The position numbers and the translations under genes are program-made. This document shows positions 1 to 5,191 of a stretch of 5,191 bases of DNA, in pieces; positions within the stretch are counted from its first letter, which is position 1, and each line of letters begins with the position of its first letter. Source of the DNA: Desulfuromonadales bacterium (GTDB lineage: Bacteria; Desulfobacterota; Desulfuromonadia; Desulfuromonadales; BM103); the NCBI GenBank assembly GCA_030640215.1, contig DAOWJU010000064.1:1-5191 (forward strand), written 5' to 3'. Below the pieces are notes generated by a model. It saw nothing but the letters and a program-made list of their open reading frames with translations, did no database searches and had not been told where the DNA came from.

Positions 1-948
1 CGGCGTCGTCCGGGGCAGAGTGATCTCACCACGCCGCGCGAGGAAGCGGACCAGGTGACGATCCTCTCTGGTGTTGAAAATGGCCTGACGCTCGGTACGC
101 CGATCGGCCTGCTGGTGCATAACAAAGATCAGCGTCCCGGTGACTATGGCGAAATGGATCAGGTGCCACGGCCCTCTCATGCCGATTTTACCTATCAGGC
201 TAAATACGGGACCCGCGCCAGCAGCGGCGGCGGTCGTTCCAGTGCCCGCGAAACTATTGGTCGGGTGGCTGCCGGGGCAATCGCTGAAAAGATTCTGCGT
301 GAAGAGTGGGGGGTGGAGATCGTTGCCTGGGTCAGTTCCGTTGGCTCCGAACAAGCGACCGGTATCGATCCTGATACGGTTAATCGTGCGCAGGTTGATG
401 TGAACCTGATCCGCTGTCCGGATAAAACTTCGGCTGGTCGTATGGAGGCGCTGGTCCGCGAAGTTCTTGAAGCCAAAGATTCAATCGGTGGTGTGGTGAC
501 TTGTGTCTGCCGCAATGTGCCAGCTAGTTGGGGAGAGCCGGTATTCGATAAACTGGACGCCAAACTCGCCCAGGCTATGCTCTCGCTACCGGCCACCAAG
601 GGCTTTGAGATTGGTTCAGGATTCGCTGGCACGCAAATGCGTGGTTCCGAACACAATGATCCTTTTGTACAGAAGGGTGATCGTCTCGGCACGCGGACCA
701 ATAATGCTGGCGGCGTGTTGGGCGGCATCTCCAGTGGCGAACCGGTGCTCTTTCGAGTGGCATTCAAGCCGGTAGCGACGATTGGACAACCTCAGCAGAC
801 GGCTGATTTCGATGGCAAGCCGGTGACCTTGGAGGCCAAGGGCCGACACGATCCCTGTGTCGTGCCGCGTGCCGTACCGATTGTTGAATCGATGGCGGCT
901 CTGGTGCTGCTTGATCTGGCGTTGCGGCAGAAGGTGAGGAGTACCTAA
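1..948 (+). CDS. aroC: Chorismate synthase (5' end missing)
   Basis: Chorismate synthase converts 5-enolpyruvylshikimate-3-phosphate to chorismate in the cytoplasm, the last step of the shikimate pathway, using reduced FMN without net redox change. The frame is open from base 1; the visible fragment is 315 residues, beginning [13 protein letters not shown], which aligns by eye with roughly residue 45-50 of the usual 350-390 residue enzyme, so the N-terminus (including the first family signature) lies upstream of the window. The GTG at 55 is internal, not the start. Seen in the fragment: GGGRSSARE (about 76-84), the FMN/substrate-binding core; [15 protein letters not shown] (about 173-187); [14 protein letters not shown] (about 233-246); and [13 protein letters not shown] (about 281-293), the C-terminal signature. 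The stop is TAA at 946-948. No hairpin terminator follows, so readthrough into recQ, 94 bases downstream, is possible. The identification is secure. Confidence 0.97.
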   Translation, partial: RRRPGQSDLTTPREEADQVTILSGVENGLTLGTPIGLLVHNKDQRPGDYGEMDQVPRPSHADFTYQAKYGTRASSGGGRSSARETIGRVAAGAIAEKILREEWGVEIVAWVSSVGSEQATGIDPDTVNRAQVDVNLIRCPDKTSAGRMEALVREVLEAKDSIGGVVTCVCRNVPASWGEPVFDKLDAKLAQAMLSLPATKGFEIGSGFAGTQMRGSEHNDPFVQKGDRLGTRTNNAGGVLGGISSGEPVLFRVAFKPVATIGQPQQTADFDGKPVTLEAKGRHDPCVVPRAVPIVESMAALVLLDLALRQKVRST

Positions 949-969
949 GACTCACGTTACTCACTCATT

Positions 970-998
970 TTTACAGTTTTAAAATCGTTTATTGTCAT
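970..998 (+). promoter_or_regulatory. Candidate sigma70-type promoter for recQ
   Basis: TTTACA at 970-975 (5 of 6 matches to TTGACA) is followed after 17 bases by TGTCAT at 993-998 (4 of 6 matches to TATAAT). It lies in the A/T-rich gap between aroC and recQ, in the correct orientation, about 40 bases before the recQ ribosome binding site. The -10 match is weak, so this is a suggestion rather than a firm call. Readthrough from aroC is the alternative. Confidence 0.35.
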
Positions 999-1003
999 GT
1001 TAT

Positions 1004-1019
1004 CGGTGCAGATGCACCG
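1004..1019. promoter_or_regulatory. Perfect palindrome upstream of recQ (operator or leader hairpin)
   Basis: CGGTGCA-GA-TGCACCG is a perfect 7-bp inverted repeat with a 2-base centre. As DNA it has the form of a dimeric repressor site, and it sits just downstream of the candidate -10 at 993-998, where the transcript would begin. As RNA it could fold as a 5-6 bp stem, ending 9 bases before the GGAGG ribosome binding site. There is no run of T after it, so it is not an intrinsic terminator. It does not resemble a LexA box (CTG-N10-CAG). Confidence 0.4.
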
Positions 1020-1028
1020 CATTACTTC

Positions 1029-1033
1029 GGAGG
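1029..1033 (+). promoter_or_regulatory. Ribosome binding site that fixes the recQ start
   Basis: GGAGG ends 9 bases before the ATG at 1043. It favours that ATG over the in-frame ATG at 992, which has no purine-rich element at a suitable distance and would add 17 residues (including three Cys and several Arg) not typical of RecQ. Confidence 0.8.
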
Positions 1034-1042
1034 CCTTTTTTA

Positions 1043-2848
1043 ATGTCAAACCCATCCAATCCCGGCCAGACCCTGCAAGAGGTTTTCGGCTACAGTGAAT
1101 TTCGTCCCCAACAGCAAGAAATTGTCGATGCTCTGATCTCGGGCCAGGACGCCTTTGTGCTGATGCCGACCGGTGGTGGCAAGTCCCTCTGCTTTCAGAT
1201 TCCCGCCCTGCACCGGGATGGTGTCGCTATTGTTGTTTCTCCCCTGATTTCGTTGATGAAAGACCAGGTTGATGCCCTGGTTGCCAACGGCGTGCGTGCA
1301 GCTTTTTATAATTCGTCTCTTAAGGCGGAGGAGTCTCGCCAGGTGCTGGCCAAGCTGCATGCCGGTGAGCTTGACCTGCTTTATGTGGCCCCGGAGCGCT
1401 TGCTGAAAGATAGCTTTCTGGACCGTCTGGAGTCCTTGCCGATTGCGCTTTTTGCCATCGACGAGGCTCATTGTGTCTCTCAATGGGGGCACGATTTCCG
1501 TCCCGAATATGTCCAGCTCGGCCAGTTGCGCACCCACTTTCCTGATGTACCGATGGTCGGCCTGACCGCGACGGCTGATCCGCAGACCCGTCAGGATGTG
1601 CTGCAACGACTTGGTCTGCAACAGGCACAATGCTTTATTAGTGGTTTCGACCGGCCGAATATCCGCTATACGGTAGTCGAGAAGAAGAAACCCTTCGACC
1701 AGTTGACGAGGTTCTTGGCCGATCATCAGCATGAAGCGGGCATCGTCTATGCGCTCTCACGCAAGCGGGTTGAAGAGGTGGCTGATCGCCTTGCCGCAGC
1801 CGGTCACAGGGCGCGTGCCTACCATGCCGGGCTGGGCGATAAGGAACGCAAGCATGTGCAGGAAATGTTCCTGCGCGATGATATTGATATTGTCGTGGCG
1901 ACGGTCGCTTTCGGCATGGGGATCGATAAGCCGAACGTGCGCTTTGTTGTCCATTACGATTTGCCGAAAAACATTGAGAGCTACTATCAGGAAACGGGTC
2001 GTTCTGGTCGTGACAGTTTGCCCGCTGAGGCCTTGCTGCTCTTCGGTTATGGTGATATTGCCATCAGTCGTGGCCTGATCGAGAAGGGCAATAACCCGGA
2101 ACAGAAGCGTATTGAGTTACACAAGCTGCAGGCGATGGTCGGTTTCGGTGAAGCCCTGACCTGCCGCCGCCGGGTGTTGCTCGGATATTTTGGTGAACGG
2201 CGCGAAGAAGACTGCGGCAACTGCGATGTCTGTCTCAATCCACCGGAAAGCTACGATGCCACTGTTGATGCACAAAAAGCGCTCTCCTGTGTCTTTCGCG
2301 TTGGTCAGCGTTTCGGTGTCGGCCATGTGGTTGATGTGCTACGGGGAGCTCAGACCCAGCGTATTTTCGATTTGAAGCATGACAAACTGTCCACTTATGG
2401 CATCGGTGCCGAGAAAGTCGCTGATGCCTGGAGCAGTCTGATTCGTCAGTTGATCCATCGTGGCTACCTGGTGCAGGATGTGGCCAGCTATTCGGTGCTG
2501 AAATTAACGTCAGCTGCCAGACCATTGTTACGTGGTGAAGAATCGCTGGTACTGGCCAAACCGCGTATTCGGGTCAAAACGCTGCAGAAGAAAGGCCGTG
2601 CACAGGTCGGTGATTTCGATTATGACGATGATCTCTTTGATGTCTTGCGTATCCGTCGTAAACGGCTGGCTGATGAGGCCGGGGTTCCACCTTACGTGAT
2701 CTTCGGTGATGCGACTCTGGCTGAAATGGCAGCAAAGATGCCGACTGATGAGGAATCTTTTCTGTCGATCAACGGTGTTGGCAAGCACAAACTGCAACGC
2801 TTCGGTAGCGAGTTCATAGATGAAATTATCGGCTACATGTGCCGCTGA
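1043..2848 (+). CDS. recQ: ATP-dependent DNA helicase RecQ
   Basis: RecQ is a cytoplasmic 3'-to-5' DNA helicase acting in recombination, gap repair and stalled-fork processing (RecF pathway, with RecJ and SSB as known partners). The protein is 601 residues, close to E. coli RecQ. Motifs in order: Q-motif FRPQQQ (20-25); Walker A MPTGGGKS (41-48); SPLISLMKDQV (66-76); DEAH box plus aromatic-rich loop, AIDEAHCVSQWGHDFRPEY (138-156); motif III GLTATAD (173-179); motif IV around YALSRKR (236-242); motif V VATVAFGMGIDKP (285-297); and motif VI QETGRSGRD (316-324) with the arginine finger. The zinc site is intact: Cys374, Cys391, Cys394 and Cys397, in the spacing of E. coli RecQ. A winged-helix RQC region (about 405-515) follows, then an HRDC domain (about 530-598) containing LRIRRKRLADEAGVPPYVIF. 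All catalytic and zinc residues are present. The start is chosen by the GGAGG at 1029-1033. It lies 94 bases after aroC on the same strand. Confidence 0.97.
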   Translation: MSNPSNPGQTLQEVFGYSEFRPQQQEIVDALISGQDAFVLMPTGGGKSLCFQIPALHRDGVAIVVSPLISLMKDQVDALVANGVRAAFYNSSLKAEESRQVLAKLHAGELDLLYVAPERLLKDSFLDRLESLPIALFAIDEAHCVSQWGHDFRPEYVQLGQLRTHFPDVPMVGLTATADPQTRQDVLQRLGLQQAQCFISGFDRPNIRYTVVEKKKPFDQLTRFLADHQHEAGIVYALSRKRVEEVADRLAAAGHRARAYHAGLGDKERKHVQEMFLRDDIDIVVATVAFGMGIDKPNVRFVVHYDLPKNIESYYQETGRSGRDSLPAEALLLFGYGDIAISRGLIEKGNNPEQKRIELHKLQAMVGFGEALTCRRRVLLGYFGERREEDCGNCDVCLNPPESYDATVDAQKALSCVFRVGQRFGVGHVVDVLRGAQTQRIFDLKHDKLSTYGIGAEKVADAWSSLIRQLIHRGYLVQDVASYSVLKLTSAARPLLRGEESLVLAKPRIRVKTLQKKGRAQVGDFDYDDDLFDVLRIRRKRLADEAGVPPYVIFGDATLAEMAAKMPTDEESFLSINGVGKHKLQRFGSEFIDEIIGYMCR

Positions 2849-2932
2849 TTATTGGACCCGAAAAAACACTAACGCATTGGTATTGATCTTGCTTTCAATC
2901 CCCTTAGGTTTGCTGGTATATGCTGAGAATAC

Positions 2933-2963
2933 TTTAACAGTAAAACAGTCATTTTAACGGTAA
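2933..2963 (+). repeat. 11-bp direct repeat in the leader of the EB_dh-like gene
   Basis: TTTAACAGTAA (2933-2943) recurs as TTTAACGGTAA (2953-2963), with one mismatch and a 20-bp offset, about two helical turns. A shorter repeat, AACAGT, occurs at 2936-2941 and 2944-2949. The second long copy overlaps the AAGGAG ribosome binding site at 2962-2967. Just upstream, TGGTATATG at 2914-2922 could be an extended -10 element, although no good -35 sits in front of it. The arrangement would suit tandem binding of a regulator on one face of the DNA. The region is A/T-rich, so chance is a real alternative. The rest of the 127-base gap holds no visible terminator for recQ. Confidence 0.45.
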
Positions 2964-2975
2964 GGAGATTCGAAA

Positions 2976-3857
2976 ATGCTCCATCTCATGAAAGTGTTGG
3001 TCTGTTGTCTCGTCGTGTGTCTCTTTCCTGTGGTAAGTATGGTTTCTGCCGCAATTGAGGTTCCATCGGTTAAGGTTGATAAAACTCCTATCCTTGATGG
3101 AGTCGTTCAGGATGCTGCATGGAAAAGTATCAAGCCGTTGGTTATTGCAGACTCTGCCTCAGGAAAACGAATCCTGCTGCGTTCCGTTTATACCGCAGAT
3201 CAGGTTTTCTTCCTGGTACAGTTTCCCGATGCAGCGCAGAACTTTCTGCATAAGCCGTGGGTCTGGAATGCTGCAGCTAAGAAGTATGAAACCGGGTCGG
3301 CTCGGGAAGACACGTTTGTCTTCAAATGGAACATGATGGACAAAGATGTTGATCTCTCCAGTTTCTCTGATGACAACTATCGTGCTGATGTTTGGTACTG
3401 GAAAGCGAACCGCACCAACCCTGCTGGCTTTGCTGATGACAAGACCCAGGTCCTGGGCGATTCCCCCGCAAAGAAAAGTAAGGAAAAAATCAGTGCTACT
3501 GGCAAGAAGCGTCACTTGAGCCGCATTAGTGATGCAGGCAAAGGTCCTTATAACAAATACCAGCCAAAAGCGTATGAAGGCGACTTGATTGATGCTTTCC
3601 CGGTGGGCGCTCCTGATGGCAGCCGTGCTGATGTGCACGCCAAAGGCGTCTGGGGAGGTGGTTTTCAGACGATTGAATTTGCTCGTGCTCTGAACACAGG
3701 TCATGATGACGATGTGCAGTTTGACCCTGCTTCTGGCAAGGCGTATCTCTTTGGCGTGTCGATCTTCAGCTTGTATGGAAATCCACTCGACAAATCCACG
3801 TCTAACCTTTATGGCATGGGACGAATTTCTGAGCCTTTGAAATTGAAGTTTCAGTAA
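2976..3857 (+). CDS. Secreted ethylbenzene dehydrogenase heme-subunit-like (EB_dh) protein
   Basis: This 293-residue protein has a Sec-type signal peptide: Lys6, a hydrophobic stretch at about 7-23, and cleavage probably after Ala25 (VSA) or Ala26. No twin arginine is present. The mature part opens with IEVPSVKVDKTPILDGVVQDAAWK, typical of CBM9-like/EB_dh domains (the fold of the heme b gamma subunit of ethylbenzene, DMS and selenate dehydrogenases). Further family-like stretches are REDTFVFKWNMMD (110-122), YRADVWYWKANRTNPAGFADD (135-155), GVWGGGFQTIEFARAL (224-239), followed by DDDVQFD and AYLFGVSIF (256-264). Known gamma subunits ligate heme b with a Met and a Lys; Met120/Met121 are candidates, but I cannot confirm ligands. 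There is no CxxCH, so it is not a c-type cytochrome. A Lys-rich segment (about 166-200) interrupts the domain. Expected location is the periplasm. AAGGAG at 2962-2967 is 8 bases from this ATG; the ATG at 2988 is too far. No catalytic partner subunit is adjacent, so the role is unknown. Confidence 0.8.
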   Translation: MLHLMKVLVCCLVVCLFPVVSMVSAAIEVPSVKVDKTPILDGVVQDAAWKSIKPLVIADSASGKRILLRSVYTADQVFFLVQFPDAAQNFLHKPWVWNAAAKKYETGSAREDTFVFKWNMMDKDVDLSSFSDDNYRADVWYWKANRTNPAGFADDKTQVLGDSPAKKSKEKISATGKKRHLSRISDAGKGPYNKYQPKAYEGDLIDAFPVGAPDGSRADVHAKGVWGGGFQTIEFARALNTGHDDDVQFDPASGKAYLFGVSIFSLYGNPLDKSTSNLYGMGRISEPLKLKFQ

Positions 3858-3887
3858 GCGAGAGAGCTTGAACCATCTTAAAACGTC

Positions 3888-3919
3888 AAGGGGAAATGGA
3901 TTACGATCCATTTCCCCTT
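3888..3919 (+). terminator. Strong hairpin terminator, possibly bidirectional
   Basis: Arms AAGGGGAAATGGA (3888-3900) and TCCATTTCCCCTT (3907-3919) are perfectly complementary over 13 bp. The T3901-A3906 pair can extend the stem to 14 bp with a TACG tetraloop of the UNCG type. It lies 30 bases after the EB_dh stop codon. The plus-strand tail (TTTAACTTAAT) is only moderately U-rich; on the minus strand the stem is followed by GACGTTTT. It separates convergent genes, so it could end transcription from both sides. Confidence 0.7.
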
Positions 3920-3933
3920 TAACTTAATCTCTC

Positions 3934-3949
3934 CAACCGTGATCGGTTG
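3934..3949. other. Small inverted repeat in the convergent gap
   Basis: CAACCG-TGAT-CGGTTG is a perfect 6-bp hairpin with a 4-base loop, 15 bases beyond the main terminator. No T-run follows on either strand. It could help terminate the minus-strand transcript of the small membrane-protein gene or simply be incidental. Confidence 0.35.
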
Positions 3950-4006
3950 ATGTGACTCGAATTGATTTCAATAAATAAGTTGCGCTGGTCCGTTCCCGTC
4001 TGAAAT

Positions 4007-4192
4007 TTACTGTTGTTGTTCAGGAATGATTCTGGCGGCTACCTGGGCGGCCACAATGATCATGATGTAACCAAACAGTGGCATGATCAGGTAGTCTCCC
4101 GGGCCTTGCACAAAACGAGGCATGGTGAAACCAGACAACCAACTGCTACCGATGAACGCCAAACTACCAATGAGAACCGAAAGCTTGAACAT
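4007..4192 (-). CDS. Small two-helix membrane protein, unknown function
   Basis: This is a 61-residue ORF that I do not recognise. It starts MFKLSVLIGS and shows two likely membrane-spanning segments, about residues 4-22 and 34-53, joined by a short loop with PRFVQGPGD (25-33) and ending in a polar tail, PEQQQ. Only Lys3 precedes the first helix and Arg54 follows the second; Arg26 and Asp33 are in the loop. The first segment could alternatively be an uncleaved signal anchor. Support for a real gene is the AAGGAG ribosome binding site 7 bases before the ATG, the coherent hydrophobic pattern, and an upstream promoter candidate. The frame stays open further upstream to a TTG at 4333, but that stretch is not convincing protein and overlaps a hairpin. 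It lies 387 bases downstream of hypE on the same strand. Nothing in it suggests a hydrogenase role. Confidence 0.6.
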   Translation of the reverse strand: MFKLSVLIGSLAFIGSSWLSGFTMPRFVQGPGDYLIMPLFGYIMIIVAAQVAARIIPEQQQ

Positions 4193-4199
4193 GATAAGA

Positions 4200-4205
4200 C
4201 TCCTT
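4200..4205 (-). promoter_or_regulatory. Ribosome binding site of the small membrane-protein gene
   Basis: On the minus strand AAGGAG lies 7 bases before the ATG at 4192. It is preceded by further purines (AGAAA) and is the main reason for choosing this start over the upstream TTG at 4333. It directly abuts one arm of the inverted repeat. Confidence 0.75.
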
Positions 4206-4293
4206 TTTCTGACGGACGTTGGGAACGGAAGTCGCGTATAATGAGTTTTCGTCTGGAAACGGCCCTTTTCCGCAATCTCTGCGTCAATCTTCA

Positions 4294-4336
4294 CATTTGA
4301 TTGTGCGGCGTAAAGTACTACGCCTCCGCTCAAATG
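4294..4336 (-). promoter_or_regulatory. Nested hairpin in the leader of the small membrane-protein gene
   Basis: Reading the minus strand 5' to 3', a 7-bp outer stem (CATTTGA with TCAAATG; 4330-4336 with 4294-4300) encloses a 2-bp GC/GC step (4328-4329 with 4305-4306), a GGA bulge, and a 6-bp inner stem GGCGTA/TACGCC (4319-4324 with 4307-4312) with a 6-base loop. That is 15 pairs without a mismatch in 43 bases. No T-run follows, so it is not a simple terminator. It lies about 100 bases before the ribosome binding site, inside the predicted leader transcript. It matches no riboswitch class I recognise. Confidence 0.5.
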
Positions 4337-4405
4337 CTTGATTTCCTTGACCTTGCGAAAAATTGCTCGTTTCCAAATCGAAAACTACACAAGTTAAGAG
4401 TCTTG

Positions 4406-4438
4406 CATCAGGTGTGCCATATTTTATCACATCAGGTG
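4406..4438 (-). repeat. Direct repeat flanking the extended -10 element
   Basis: On the minus strand CACCTGATG occurs at 4438-4430 and again at 4414-4406, identical over 9 bases and offset by 24. The two copies lie on either side of the TGATAAAAT element; the second covers the expected transcription start. This placement fits a two-site operator for a repressor, though the regulator is unknown. Confidence 0.45.
4421..4429 (-). promoter_or_regulatory. Extended -10 promoter candidate, minus strand
   Basis: On the minus strand the sequence reads TGATAAAAT: a TGn extension followed by TAAAAT (5 of 6 to TATAAT). No good -35 is visible 16-18 bases upstream, as is common for extended -10 promoters. 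Transcription would begin near 4414 and give the small membrane-protein gene a leader of about 220 bases that includes the nested hairpin. Confidence 0.45.
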
Positions 4439-4579
4439 CGTTGCTGCATCTGTTTGGAATGACAGGCTTTGTGGGACTGTTTTAATGGCAGAGACGTTGT
4501 TTTAAGGAGTAATACGGCAAAAGGTGGCACTTTTGGCACATTTTGCGGTCAAAGCGCTACATCGTTTGGTAAATTCAGA

Positions 4580-5191
4580 TCAGCAAATTCGTGGCAGTTG
4601 CTCACCGGCGAGCATCTCGATAGCGCGCAGTCCACCAATTGCTGTTTGCAGACGAACCTTGCCTGCTGCGGTTGCAGTTACCTCGCCGACAATAGCAGCC
4701 TGTTTGCCATATTTGTGGCTCTGCATAATAACCAGAGCCTGATCGGCAACTTCAGGAGCAACGAAAGCGAGCAGTTTACCTTCATTGGCGACGAAGAGTG
4801 GATCAAGGCCGAGAATGGCACAAGCGCCAGCAACTGACGGATCAACCGGTAGCAGGGTCTCCTGCAAGGTGATCTCAATCTGGGATTGCAGGGCAATCTC
4901 CTTAAGCGTGGTGGCAACTCCGCCACGGGTCGGGTCGCGCAGGGTATGCAGATGACTCCCTAGAGTTTCGACCAGCTCCTTGACCATACTATTAAGTGGC
5001 GCACTGTCAGTAGTGATACTGCTCTGTAGCTCAAGTCCTTCACGACAGGCTAATACCGCCATGCCATGGTCACCGATGGTGCCATTAATCAGGATTTTGT
5101 CGCCCACTTGAGCATTGCTCCCGGAGATTTGGTATTCATGTCCAATTGCACCAATGCCGGAGGTGTTAATAAAGAGTTTGTCGGCCTTGCC
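4580..5191 (-). CDS. hypE: [NiFe]-hydrogenase maturation protein HypE (N-terminal part missing)
   Basis: HypE accepts a carbamoyl group from HypF on its C-terminal cysteine and dehydrates it with ATP to a thiocyanate; the cyanide is then passed to iron on the HypC-HypD complex during assembly of the NiFe(CN)2CO centre in the cytoplasm. The frame is open to the right edge; 203 residues of a protein usually 330-350 long are visible, so the N-terminal ATP-binding half is mostly outside. Seen: GKADKLFINTSGIG (1-14), GTIGDHG (37-43), LRDPTRGGVATTL (84-96), LGLDPLFVANEGKL (127-140) and the terminal PRIC (200-203), whose last Cys is the carrier residue. This tail distinguishes HypE from the related SelD and PurM proteins. 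The GTG at 5107 is internal. The stop is TGA at 4582-4580. hypE is commonly last in hyp operons, so other hyp genes are expected to the right. Confidence 0.96.
   Translation of the reverse strand, partial: GKADKLFINTSGIGAIGHEYQISGSNAQVGDKILINGTIGDHGMAVLACREGLELQSSITTDSAPLNSMVKELVETLGSHLHTLRDPTRGGVATTLKEIALQSQIEITLQETLLPVDPSVAGACAILGLDPLFVANEGKLLAFVAPEVADQALVIMQSHKYGKQAAIVGEVTATAAGKVRLQTAIGGLRAIEMLAGEQLPRIC

Larger units (their letters stand above)
3989..4229. repeat. Imperfect inverted repeat bracketing the small membrane-protein gene
   Basis: The left arm at 3989-4005 is TCCGTTCCC followed by GTCTGAAA. The right arm at 4206-4229 is TTTCTGAC, a 7-base insert, then GGGAACGGA. Nine pairs are perfect and eight more contain one mismatch, separated by the 7-base insert on one side only. 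The left arm ends 1 base from the stop codon of the 4007-4192 gene and the right arm begins immediately beyond its ribosome binding site, so the repeat encloses just that gene plus its ribosome binding site. No target-site duplication is visible outside the arms. Confidence 0.5.
4193..4579. other. 387-base gap between hypE and the small membrane-protein gene
   Basis: I see no convincing protein gene here on either strand. On the minus strand it holds the promoter candidate at 4421-4429, the direct repeats at 4406-4438, the nested hairpin at 4294-4336 and a shorter stem, GGAAA (4255-4259) with TTTCC (4267-4271). Near hypE there is a tandem pair of GGCAC(A)TTTT units (4526-4544) and a weak 6-bp stem, CAAAAG/CTTTTG (4518-4535). 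No good intrinsic terminator follows the hypE stop, so some hypE transcripts may run through this region. Confidence 0.6.

Noticed and set aside
992..1042. Upstream ATG at 992 as the recQ start
   Set aside because: There is no ribosome binding site for it, the 17 extra residues do not look like RecQ, and the GGAGG at 1029-1033 serves the ATG at 1043.
3961..3972. ATTGATTTCAAT as an FNR box
   Set aside because: The FNR consensus needs TTGAT-N4-ATCAA; here the half-sites are separated by only 2 bases. ATTGA...TCAAT at 2882-2899 also has the wrong spacing.
4237..4242. Perfect TATAAT on the plus strand
   Set aside because: No acceptable -35 lies 16-18 bases upstream, there is no TGn extension, and no plus-strand gene lies downstream before antisense hypE.
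4193..4333. N-terminal extension of the small membrane protein to a TTG start at 4333 (108 residues)
   Set aside because: The added segment lacks a convincing ribosome binding site, overlaps the nested hairpin, and would bury the strong AAGGAG that sits right before the ATG at 4192.
4526..4544. Possible sigma54 promoter from the TGGCAC...TTTTGC pattern on the plus strand
   Set aside because: The spacing between the GG and GC cores is 8 bases rather than the required 10 in each possible register, and no suitable plus-strand gene follows.
4469..4837. Plus-strand open frames over hypE (from 4469 and 4524)
   Set aside because: They are mostly antisense to a confidently identified hypE; the AAGGAG at 4504-4509 has no start codon at a workable distance (the nearest GTG is 14 bases away).
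4580..5191. Selenophosphate synthase (SelD) as the identity of the right-edge gene
   Set aside because: The folds are related, but the terminal PRIC, the DPTRGG block and the LDPLFVANEGKL block are HypE features.

Overview
This window looks like chromosomal DNA from an anaerobic or facultatively anaerobic Gram-negative bacterium. A Desulfuromonas/Geobacter/Pelobacter-type organism (Desulfuromonadota, formerly Deltaproteobacteria) is my best guess. The grounds are the mixture of genes: a periplasmic protein of the ethylbenzene-dehydrogenase heme-subunit family, a [NiFe]-hydrogenase maturation gene, and moderate GC with strong AAGGAG-type ribosome binding sites. The assignment is inference; no rRNA or other phylogenetic marker is present.

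Layout. (1) Bases 1-948, plus strand: the 3' portion of aroC (chorismate synthase), cut by the left edge. (2) Bases 949-1042: a short gap with a weak promoter candidate and a perfect 7+7 palindrome. (3) Bases 1043-2848, plus strand: a complete recQ ATP-dependent DNA helicase with helicase core, four-cysteine zinc site, RQC and HRDC regions. (4) Bases 2849-2975: a gap with an 11-bp near-perfect direct repeat that runs into the next ribosome binding site. (5) Bases 2976-3857, plus strand: a secreted EB_dh-family (heme-binding, CBM9-like) protein, followed by a strong hairpin terminator at 3888-3919. (6) Bases 4007-4192, minus strand: a 61-residue predicted two-helix membrane protein of unknown function, bracketed by an imperfect inverted repeat. 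(7) Bases 4193-4579: 387 bases without a convincing gene, but with an extended -10 promoter candidate on the minus strand, a 9-bp direct repeat around it and a nested hairpin. (8) Bases 4580-5191, minus strand: the 3' portion of hypE, cut by the right edge and ending in the diagnostic Pro-Arg-Ile-Cys tail.

How the genes relate. The genes do not form one pathway: aroC (aromatic amino acid precursors) and recQ (DNA repair) are housekeeping genes in tandem, the EB_dh-like protein points to periplasmic redox or ligand-binding work, and hypE belongs to hydrogenase cofactor assembly. The plus-strand block (aroC, recQ, EB_dh) converges on the minus-strand block (hypE, small membrane protein) at the hairpin near 3.9 kb. 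I found no mobile element, CRISPR array, tRNA or rRNA, and no clearly new multi-gene system. The least explained part is 3989-4440: a tiny membrane-protein gene with a long, apparently structured leader and flanking complementary segments.
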